A stretch of DNA of 64,000 nucleotides, taken from assembly GCF_017874425.1 (NCBI RefSeq), contig NZ_JAGGLL010000008.1:85791-149790 (forward strand), in the 5' to 3' direction. The DNA is from Clostridium punense (GTDB lineage: Bacteria > Bacillota > Clostridia > Clostridiales > Clostridiaceae). Positions within the stretch are counted from its first letter, which is position 1; each line of letters begins with the position of its first letter. The position numbers were made by a program, and so were the translations under genes. Below, one piece after another: positions 57,197 through 64,000 of this stretch. The notes under the pieces were generated by a model that was not told the origin of the DNA, did no database searches, and saw nothing but the letters and a program-made list of their open reading frames with translations.

Positions 57197-57719
57197 AGGA
57201 TTTTCATGAGGGAATTTAAAGTATTTTAGCCTTAAATCTATTTAAATATTTGATTTTACCTTTAGTTTTGATGTGGCTATCTATACAATTTATAATTTGG
57301 ATATTAAAGATATGATTTCTACTTTTTCATGAAACCTTAATTTAAAATGTATGAGAAGATAAATCCTGGGGCATATATTTACCATATAAGAGAGTTTATG
57401 CTATTATATAACTATGAGAATAATGAAACTTAGCTACATTGGGTTTAATATAGCTAGCAGACAAGAGGGGGAATATATTGTATGAGGAAATATGTTATTT
57501 ATGCGTAGCAAAGGCTATTGCGTAAAAATTAATGGTTAACAACAGTTTAGAAGCTTCAAGCCTAAAATCTTCTTTAAGGCATAGTTGTTTAGCTAATAAA
57601 GATACTTTATTGACAGTGTAAATTTGTTTCTGAAGTTGTTAATAAAATGAACTCGTTCATTATTAAAAATAGCCTTTGCTCAATCCTAAAGAAAAACTAT
57701 ATTTAGGAGGAGCATATAA
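57197..57719. other. gene-free stretch
   Basis: No open frame or repeat copy recognised between the ABC-F gene and the CD3324-family gene. Confidence 0.4.
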
Positions 57720-57998
57720 ATGAGCTATGTAAAGGCAACAGAGGTGTTACCTGAGGAAATATTAGATTTAATTCAAAAATATGTTCAGGGTGAATATATT
57801 TATATACCTAAAAGGGAAGGCAGTAGAAAAGCCTGGGGAGAAACTACTAAGAGTAAAAAGGAAACCTCTGATAGAAATTTAAATATCTATAAGAAGTACC
57901 AAGAAGGTGTATCTATAAAGTTACTTTCTGAAATGTACTTTTTATCTATGAAAAGTATACAAAGAATCATTTTAAAAATGAAAAGAGAAAATGAATAA
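57720..57998 (+). CDS. CD3324-family small DNA-binding protein
   Basis: 92 residues behind TAGGAGG. MSYVKATEVLPEEILDLIQKYVQGEYIYIPKREGSRKAWGE and the C-terminal helix-turn-helix (IYKKYQEGVSIKLLSEMYFLSMKSIQRII) match the CD3324/Mor-like family found across clostridia. A transcription-factor role is inferred from the helix-turn-helix; targets unknown. A strong terminator follows. Confidence 0.8.
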   Translation: MSYVKATEVLPEEILDLIQKYVQGEYIYIPKREGSRKAWGETTKSKKETSDRNLNIYKKYQEGVSIKLLSEMYFLSMKSIQRIILKMKRENE

Positions 57999-58003
57999 AA
58001 TTT

Positions 58004-58036
58004 AATGGCTTATCTCAGGGAGATAAGCCATTTTAG
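58004..58036 (+). terminator. rho-independent terminator
   Basis: AATGGCTTATCTC pairs perfectly with GAGATAAGCCATT around AGG, followed by TTAGTT. Confidence 0.88.
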
Positions 58037-58172
58037 TTATATATAATAAAATAAAGTTTCTTCATTAATATAGCTAATTCTATTATGAATTTTCTTTAAT
58101 ATAAGTAATCTAAAGTTATCTTTTATATAGAAATAGTATTGTATATTCATATACGAAAATATACCAACGCGC

Positions 58173-58216
58173 AAAAGTTCAGTGAGAAGTCGTACTTCAG
58201 TCACCGAACCTTTTAG
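58173..58216 (-). terminator. terminator of double-GNAT gene
   Basis: AAAAGTTCAGTGA pairs with TCACCGAACCTTTT, with an inner GAAGT/ACTTC stem; flanked by A and T runs. It lies 20 bases beyond the end of the minus-strand gene. Confidence 0.8.
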
Positions 58217-58236
58217 AGAGATTACTAAATGATATT

Positions 58237-59553
58237 TTATTGTTTCTCTTCTTTGCTAATGTCACAGGGAATAAAGCCAACTTTATTGTATAGTTCAAAT
58301 TCAGATTCAACTGAATTAAGGAAACATAAGTACATATCATATTCTTTTACCTTTTTAAGTCCTTCTGTTAAGGTCACTCCAATAATTTCATCCTTATGAG
58401 CCTTTTCAGTAGTTGAAACCATATATATACCGCAAAGATCATCATATAATCTTAAAAAGGCTGCAGTAGAAACTGGCTTTCCATTAATAGTTCCTAAAAT
58501 CAACTTAAATTCATAATTTTCATTAGATACAATTTCCATTAATTTTTCAAGGAATTCACTTTTTTTATCAACGTTGATATCTAGTCCTTCTGCAAGGGTA
58601 GCACACCAAATATGCTTTTTTTCCATGGTTTCAGCAACTTCAGTTTTGAAACCTTCTGGGACTTCTATGGAGCCACTTTCATTTCCATTAAGAATATACA
58701 AGCAGTGGGTATCTTCAGTGATAGCTGGCAATTCTTCTCTTAAGGTTTTAGTAGCTTCTTGGAACTTTTTATCACACTCATCATACCAATCTATAAAAAC
58801 TTTGGGAGTTCCAGATATTATTCCAAACCAATCGGTGTAAACTCCTTCATGTATAAACCCACACTTTTTTGCAAGTCCTGGAGACATGTTGTTTCCATCT
58901 ACAATTGTAAGGAAGGGCACATGACCTGATTCTAATATCTTATTTGTAAGGTCAAGGGTAACCTGTTCTGCATAGTCTCTTCCTCTATATTCTTCCTTAG
59001 TATACATAATACCCATTGAATTATCGTTATGAATAAGTACCCAGGAAGCAACGTCACCATCAACATATATGGCAGAAGAAGGTCTATTTTCGATATCATC
59101 TTTTATTTTGTCAAGGCTTATCTCATCTTTGTAGGTGTAGTAATGGTTTATAATCTCTGCATCTTTTATATCAATTGGTCTAACTTGACTTTTAATTCTA
59201 CTTAAATCAACTTTCTTCTCAGGATAATAATAAAGTGCATTCAAGCTTTCCCAATTAACGGTGAATTTACTTCTTATTTTTTCAGCTATAGGCCTGTGTA
59301 CTGCTCTGAAGCCATAGAAGCCATCCTCTTTATACAAGGTATCAAGAACTTCATTAAGAAAATCATCATTTTCAGTGTATAAGCTGCTAAAATAATCCTT
59401 TCTTGCTACAACTCCAGTAGGATTGACTTCATTATCAACATAAACTTCAGCATCAGGTACATTTTCTAAAAAACCAATTAGGTTAAGATTAATAATTTTA
59501 TTTTTATTTAAAAAGTCATATATTGGTTTTCCGTAGGTAGTTTTAATTATCAT
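58237..59553 (-). CDS. protein with two GNAT acetyltransferase domains
   Basis: 438 residues from the ATG 59553 behind GGGGG; an in-frame ATG at 59568 has no site. The N-terminal part (residues ~1-260) contains a GNAT block (GIMYTKEEYRGRDYAEQVTLDLTNKI, then GLAKKCGFIHEGVYTDWFG). The C-terminal part (~280-438) is a second GNAT-like domain (GIYMVSTTEKAHKDEIIGVTLTEGLKKV and LYNKVGFIPC). Substrate unknown. Tandem GNATs include mycothiol- and aminoglycoside-type enzymes, but nothing here points to those. Confidence 0.8.
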   Translation of the reverse strand: MIIKTTYGKPIYDFLNKNKIINLNLIGFLENVPDAEVYVDNEVNPTGVVARKDYFSSLYTENDDFLNEVLDTLYKEDGFYGFRAVHRPIAEKIRSKFTVNWESLNALYYYPEKKVDLSRIKSQVRPIDIKDAEIINHYYTYKDEISLDKIKDDIENRPSSAIYVDGDVASWVLIHNDNSMGIMYTKEEYRGRDYAEQVTLDLTNKILESGHVPFLTIVDGNNMSPGLAKKCGFIHEGVYTDWFGIISGTPKVFIDWYDECDKKFQEATKTLREELPAITEDTHCLYILNGNESGSIEVPEGFKTEVAETMEKKHIWCATLAEGLDINVDKKSEFLEKLMEIVSNENYEFKLILGTINGKPVSTAAFLRLYDDLCGIYMVSTTEKAHKDEIIGVTLTEGLKKVKEYDMYLCFLNSVESEFELYNKVGFIPCDISKEEKQ

Positions 59554-59696
59554 ATGTATTCCCCCCATAAACTAAACCATTGTGCATATACTTTCATAAA
59601 ATTTGTATATGTATAATTCTACCATTTAGACTGGGGGTTTCAAAGGTATTTTTAAAAAGCTTCAAACAATGCTTAAATTTTTTTGTGAAGGATATT

Positions 59697-60932
59697 TTAA
59701 TTGCTTCTAAACTCTTTATTAAAAAGAGGGAGCAAGCAAATAATAAGCATAATTACTCCAATGGCTATGAATGTATACTGCACATTTAGACTTTCACCTA
59801 TAATTCCTGAGGCTGCAAAGCCCACTGGCATTCCAATTAAACCAATAGTTTGCATGGTGGAAATAACTCTTCCCATCTTTTCTTTTGGGGTATGAGTTTG
59901 TATTACAGACATACCCGTTGCAGAAATTACTGGTAGACAAGCTCCCATGGTAGCACTAAAAATTACAGCTAAAAATAAAGTGTTAACAAAGCCAAGTGCT
60001 ATAATACTTCCTGCAAAAACTAAAAAACCAGTTATTACAACAGTACTTTTCTTAAATTTATGACCTATCTGACCCACAATTAGTGAACCTAGTACAGTTC
60101 CTACCATTATACCTATTCCCATTATGCTATAGCCTTGTTCTCCAGAGTTTAAGATTTTATCAGAATACACTGGCATAAGCACATTAAAGGGAGCCAAAAG
60201 AATGTTTATAGCTGCACCAATTATCATATTAATAAAAATTAGTGAATTTGACTTTATAACCTTTAACCCTTCAAAGAGTTCTCTAAAGAACTTAGAAAAA
60301 TTAAGCTTGTCAGTACTACTTATAACTTTTTCTATATTTGCAATTAAAGCAGTTATGCCTGATATTATAAAGGTTGCCGCATCTATTAAAATTGCAGCCC
60401 CTACGCCCCAAAGCCCAATTATGGCAGCTGCAACTCCCATACCTAAGATTTCAGCAATGGCACCTGAGGCTTGACTTAAGGAGTTTGCTGTAAGGTAGTG
60501 TTCTTTTTTAATCAACACCTGCATTGCACTAGAACGGGCAGGGGAGGAGAACACCTCACAAATTGAATTGAAAAAGGCAAAGGCAAAAAGTTGCCACACC
60601 TGTAAGCTATCTACTATGAATAGAATTGCAATTATGGCTGTGGAAATACCTCTAAAGAAATCCATTAACACCATCACTTTCTTTTTATCCATTCTATCCA
60701 CAAAAACCCCTGCAGCCATTCCAAATAATGAAGGTACAGCACTAACTGCCATTACTGATCCCATCAAAAGTGTAGATCCTGTAAGTTTATACATAAGCCA
60801 CATAAAAGCTATCCCATCCAGGGCATCCCCAAACCTGGATATTGTTCTACCTATCCATACTTTTAAAAAATCAGGGTATTCTTTTAAAACTAAAAACCCA
60901 TTCTTTTTACTTACTTCAACTTTCGCTTCCAT
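59697..60932 (-). CDS. MFS transporter, macrolide-efflux-like
   Basis: 411 residues with 12 hydrophobic helices. The start region FLVLKEYPDFLKVWIGRTISRFGDALDGIAFMWLMYKLTGS and VFVDRMDKKKVMVLMDFFRG are typical of MFS_3 drug exporters (MefA-like). It overlaps the upstream ArsR gene by 17 bases, so the two are translated from one message. Probably exports a compound sensed by that regulator. Confidence 0.88.
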   Translation of the reverse strand: MEAKVEVSKKNGFLVLKEYPDFLKVWIGRTISRFGDALDGIAFMWLMYKLTGSTLLMGSVMAVSAVPSLFGMAAGVFVDRMDKKKVMVLMDFFRGISTAIIAILFIVDSLQVWQLFAFAFFNSICEVFSSPARSSAMQVLIKKEHYLTANSLSQASGAIAEILGMGVAAAIIGLWGVGAAILIDAATFIISGITALIANIEKVISSTDKLNFSKFFRELFEGLKVIKSNSLIFINMIIGAAINILLAPFNVLMPVYSDKILNSGEQGYSIMGIGIMVGTVLGSLIVGQIGHKFKKSTVVITGFLVFAGSIIALGFVNTLFLAVIFSATMGACLPVISATGMSVIQTHTPKEKMGRVISTMQTIGLIGMPVGFAASGIIGESLNVQYTFIAIGVIMLIICLLPLFNKEFRSN

Positions 60933-61482
60933 TTCCTATGTCCCCCTCATGATCATGCTTTCTAAATAATGCATAGCCAAACATATAAGGTTTAGCATTC
61001 TCTCTTTGTTCCTTATCTTTCATATACCCTGTAATAAGCTCAGTAAGCTCTTCTACTTCCTCATCTGTTAAGTAAGTTAATCCATAGTTTAATTGCTTCT
61101 TTTCACCTTTAGTTTTACTTTTCATTGATTCCAAAAAATCTTCATGCATTATGGAAATCAAATTTTCACTTGCTTTTTCATATTCGTCTTCCTCAAGTAT
61201 CCCAATATCTTTTTTTATTTTAAATATTTCCGCTGTGGGAAGATAGAACTTCTCTATAATGCCACCTTTTTCTTTTGTTTCAACAATTTCTAAAACTCCG
61301 ATTCTCTCTAGTTCCTTCACGTGATAATGGACCTTTGAAGGTACTTCCTTAAGTTTCACTGCCATTTGCTTTACTGTTAAAGAGCCACTTTCTTCATTAA
61401 ATAAAACTAGTATTTTAAATCTGAAAGGGTCGGAAATCACCTTTATTTCTTCTAATGTACATAATACTTTTTCTTTTCGCAT
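60916..61482 (-). CDS. ArsR-type winged-helix regulator
   Basis: 188 residues behind GAGGTG. The winged helix (IKVISDPFRFKILVLFNEESGSLTVKQMAVKLKEVPSKVHYHVKELERIGVLEIVETKEKGGIIEKFY, residues ~12-78) resembles HTH_20 ArsR-like repressors. There is no metal-binding CxC. The C-terminal half is helical. It is co-transcribed with the MFS exporter. A perfect 28-base palindrome just upstream of the gene is the likely operator. Confidence 0.88.
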   Translation of the reverse strand: MRKEKVLCTLEEIKVISDPFRFKILVLFNEESGSLTVKQMAVKLKEVPSKVHYHVKELERIGVLEIVETKEKGGIIEKFYLPTAEIFKIKKDIGILEEDEYEKASENLISIMHEDFLESMKSKTKGEKKQLNYGLTYLTDEEVEELTELITGYMKDKEQRENAKPYMFGYALFRKHDHEGDIGNGSES

Positions 61483-61491
61483 AATTCACCT

Positions 61492-61526
61492 CAAATTTAT
61501 TTTATCGATAAAATAAATTTTATCGA
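61492..61526. promoter_or_regulatory. 28-base perfect palindrome plus extra half-site, ArsR operator candidate
   Basis: Positions 61492-61505 are the exact reverse complement of 61506-61519 (centre TATCGATA). A further TTTTATCGAG half-site follows to 61526. It begins ten bases upstream of the ArsR start, and a TATAAT-like box lies just beyond it on the minus strand. Confidence 0.8.
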
Positions 61527-62273
61527 GTAATATATTTTTATTATATGCACAATATGTGTCTTTGTAAACACTTGTTTTGAAATATTCTGAACATTATCTT
61601 CGCTAACTATTTTATGATTTTTAATAATCTATTGTGGAGGCCCGTAAGTATTTTAGTTGAAAATTTTCATAAGACTAATTAGGCATCTGAAAATAAATAG
61701 CAAGTCAGAGATGTGAAGGATATTTTCACTTAGACAAGAGTACTGACTTATTACCTTTTGAACATACCTTAATTAAGCAATATCCCATAGTCTACAAAAA
61801 ATTGTGTTAAAGTTCAAACCAAGAGTTCAAGAAGGCTTAGCATTGCGAGCAAAGTCAGAGAAATGTAAAAATGGTGGCTTGTATCAACCATATAAGAACA
61901 GAATATTGGCTGTATTTTAAGAAAGGGATTATCATAAAATTCTTCATTAGACTCTTAGGTACTTGATGATATCTTCAATTGGTACTAAAATTATATAATG
62001 ACTTAGAAGTCCTTTTGGAAGGATAAACCTTTCATCCGTTTAGAGTTTTAACAAGATTAGGGAGAGAGACTTAGATAAGATTTAAACATTCCGACAAAGC
62101 ATAATTGTTATAGCAAGAATTTATTTCTTAACAAAATATTTTTGGTTGAAAAAATTTAGTTACAAAATCTCTTTGTTTTCAAAGATTATTTTGTTCAAGG
62201 TAAAGTTCCTTCTAAAGCTAATGAAAAATTAATTTGACTATTAAATTTAAAATATAAAGGATAGGTATAAAAG
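61527..62273. other. gene-free stretch
   Basis: About 750 bases between the ArsR operator and fliB with no open frame of note, no repeat copy and no clear terminator. Confidence 0.4.
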
Positions 62274-63431
62274 ATGAAACTTAGAGTACCAGATTATTTA
62301 AAGGAATTTAAATGCATAGCCTCACAGTGCGAAGATACCTGTTGTGCTGGTTGGGAAATTGTAATTGATGAGGAAGCCTATAAAAAGTATGAAAACGCCC
62401 AAGGGGATTTTGGGCACAGGTTAAGAAGTGAGATAATACACCGTGAGAAGGAAAAGATATTTACTTTAAAAGGGGATAACTGTGCCTTTTTAAATGAAAA
62501 TAAAATGTGCGATATATATGCAAATCTTGGGGAGGATAGTCTTTGCTATACCTGCAAAATGTATCCAAGACATATAGAGGAATTCGGAAGTCTTCGTGAG
62601 ATAGGTATATCTCTATCATGTCCAGAAGCAGCAAGATTAATATTAACACATAATAAAAAAGTGGAGTTTGAAGTAAGTGAAATTGAGGAAGACATCACTT
62701 CTTACAATGATATTGATGCTCTACTTTTTATGAATCTTATACAATGTAGAAGAGTAATTTTTCATATTCTTCAAAATCGTAATATTAAGCTAGAGCATAG
62801 AATTTCCTTAGTTCTTAAATTTACTGATGAAGTTCAAAAGTTAATAGATAAAGATAACCTAATGGTAATAAAAGCAGTTATGGAGAAATTTTTAGATAAG
62901 GATTTTATAGAGGATTTCATAAATAGCTTAGATAGATTTAAAAGCAATGGGAATGTTAAGTACCATAACATGGAGGAATTCTTTAAAGTTTTTAAAGAAT
63001 TAAAACATATAAATCCTAATGATCCTTTGGGGTTAGATGAGGTTTTAACATGTTTTTGGAAAGGTGAGAATAAGAAACAGTTTTATTTAGATAAACATAA
63101 AGAGTTCAATGAGTATTATGAAGATAACTTGTATAAATTTGAAAATCTACTTGTGTACTTTATATTTAGATACTTTATGAAGGCTGTTTTTGATTATGAT
63201 GTAACTGCTAAGGTAAATACAGCAGTGGTGAGTTATTTAATGATTAAGGAATTGTTTGTATTTAAATGGACACAAAAAGGTGAGGTTTCTGAGGAAGATG
63301 CAGTGGATATAATGCATATGTATTCTAAAGACATTGAACACTTAGAGGAAAATGTAGGAACTTTATCAGAGCTATACAAAACTAATTCAGTGTTTAAATT
63401 AGAAGAACTTTTAAGTATAATCATGAATTAA
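62274..63431 (+). CDS. fliB: flagellin lysine N-methylase (FliB)
   Basis: 385 residues. The N-terminal Cys cluster CIASQCEDTCCAGWEIVID (residues ~13-31) with CAFLNENKMCDIY and LCYTCKMYPR (near 75-105) is the FliB/YkgJ-type metal-binding signature. The helical C-terminal two thirds fit the FliB family, which methylates lysines of flagellin using SAM. No flagellar genes are in the window. The start follows GGATAGG. Confidence 0.88.
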   Translation: MKLRVPDYLKEFKCIASQCEDTCCAGWEIVIDEEAYKKYENAQGDFGHRLRSEIIHREKEKIFTLKGDNCAFLNENKMCDIYANLGEDSLCYTCKMYPRHIEEFGSLREIGISLSCPEAARLILTHNKKVEFEVSEIEEDITSYNDIDALLFMNLIQCRRVIFHILQNRNIKLEHRISLVLKFTDEVQKLIDKDNLMVIKAVMEKFLDKDFIEDFINSLDRFKSNGNVKYHNMEEFFKVFKELKHINPNDPLGLDEVLTCFWKGENKKQFYLDKHKEFNEYYEDNLYKFENLLVYFIFRYFMKAVFDYDVTAKVNTAVVSYLMIKELFVFKWTQKGEVSEEDAVDIMHMYSKDIEHLEENVGTLSELYKTNSVFKLEELLSIIMN

Positions 63432-63457
63432 AATAAGATTAGGGAAGGGGGATAAAC

Positions 63458-63901
63458 ATGAATAATATTTTTGATATTACTTATGATGAAGTTGAAGCAA
63501 TTAAAGATCTTTGGGAAAAAAATAGACAGTATCATGAGACTAGTTCAGAATACTTTAAGGAATCTTATCGCTCAATGAACTTTGAAGAGAGAATTAAAGC
63601 TTTTGCTGTATTTAATGAGGATACAATGAAAATATCAGTTGTCAAAAGAAATGATGATTACATTGGGTATTGTATAACAACAGCAATTGATGGTATGGGG
63701 GAGATACAATCACTTCACGTTGATGAGAAGTACCGAGGTAATGGAATAGGAAAGAAACTTGTAGATAAGCACATAGAATGGATGAATGAAAAACACTGTA
63801 AAGTTATTGGGGTAACAGTATCACAGGAAAATGAATCCACAATAAGGTTTTACTCGAAATTTGGGTTTTTTCCGAATACTTTATATATGCAAAGAAAGTA
63901 A
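63458..63901 (+). CDS. GNAT-family N-acetyltransferase
   Basis: 147 residues behind AAGGGGG. The acetyl-CoA loop is clear (EIQSLHVDEKYRGNGIGKKLVDKHIEWM near 89-116), followed by VSQENESTIRFYSKFGFFP. It lies 26 bases after fliB and is probably co-transcribed. Acceptor unknown. No terminator is visible in the last 99 bases of the window. Confidence 0.88.
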   Translation: MNNIFDITYDEVEAIKDLWEKNRQYHETSSEYFKESYRSMNFEERIKAFAVFNEDTMKISVVKRNDDYIGYCITTAIDGMGEIQSLHVDEKYRGNGIGKKLVDKHIEWMNEKHCKVIGVTVSQENESTIRFYSKFGFFPNTLYMQRK

Positions 63902-64000
63902 TTGCTTTTTTTATTATATAGGAAATTCAACTTTTTTTGCGCTAGCAAAATGCCTGGAAGGCCTTGGAATTGTTGCTTTTGAGAGTTTGTGTAAAAAAAT

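Noticed and set aside
60202..60969. Plus-strand frames of 90 and 133 codons within the MFS gene
   Set aside because: They lie opposite a clear 12-helix transporter and encode no recognisable protein.

Overview
The window is AT-rich, densely coded DNA with strong AGGAGG-type ribosome binding sites, many rho-independent terminators and gene families typical of Clostridium sensu stricto: a FliB-type flagellin methylase, a CD3324-family protein, rifamycin phosphotransferase and PadR/DUF1048 cassettes. I infer a clostridial chromosome, species undetermined. I see no rRNA, tRNA, CRISPR array, transposase or integrase.

Layout. (1) 111-7643: a putative ribosomally made, post-translationally modified peptide (RiPP) cluster. 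It encodes a 70-residue Cys/Trp-free precursor with repeated Ala-Ile-Lys-Ser units, a PqqD-like recognition protein, two paralogous B12-binding radical SAM enzymes, a SPASM radical SAM enzyme with its own PqqD-like domain, a cytoplasmic subtilisin-like protease and an ABC exporter. This is the most likely undescribed system here. (2) 8154-9494: a DUF6398/TPR-like protein. (3) 9841-17937: a Wadjet-like plasmid-defence system in the order jetD-jetA-jetB-jetC. (4) 18028-22094: a 2-hydroxyacid dehydrogenase and a rifamycin phosphotransferase. (5) 22567-30922: drug-export modules, namely TetR plus a two-gene ABC exporter, DUF5946, AraC/GyrI, a PadR-DUF1048-DUF1048-KTR cassette and a second ABC exporter. 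(6) 31562-40918: GH3 hexosaminidase, Hsp33 with a TipAS-type MerR, DedA, a PadR/membrane-protein pair, RidA, GNAT, a hot-dog protein and a frameshift-split double-MerR regulator with a tandem-repeat protein. (7) 40955-53948: two WYL regulators with neighbours, a seven-bladed YVTN propeller protein, a ZIP transporter, an OatA-like acyltransferase, an EamA transporter, a PucR regulator and a GGDEF protein. (8) 55172-63901: ABC-F, CD3324-family protein, double GNAT, ArsR/MFS pair, FliB and GNAT.

How the genes fit together. In the first cluster the precursor would be bound by the PqqD-like domains, modified by three radical SAM enzymes, cut by the S8 protease and exported by the ABC transporter. 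A hairpin between the precursor and the enzyme genes would favour the precursor transcript. In the Wadjet region JetABC would form an SMC-like motor and JetD the nuclease. Many remaining genes are regulator/effector pairs, and several have visible operator-like dyads: 23286, 33639, 46743, 52466 and 61492.

A dispersed intergenic repeat of about 100-125 bp with partly complementary ends occurs five times (9721, 10854, 33701, 44399, 47459). It is not explained by any gene. Every function here is assigned by reading motifs; no database search was possible.
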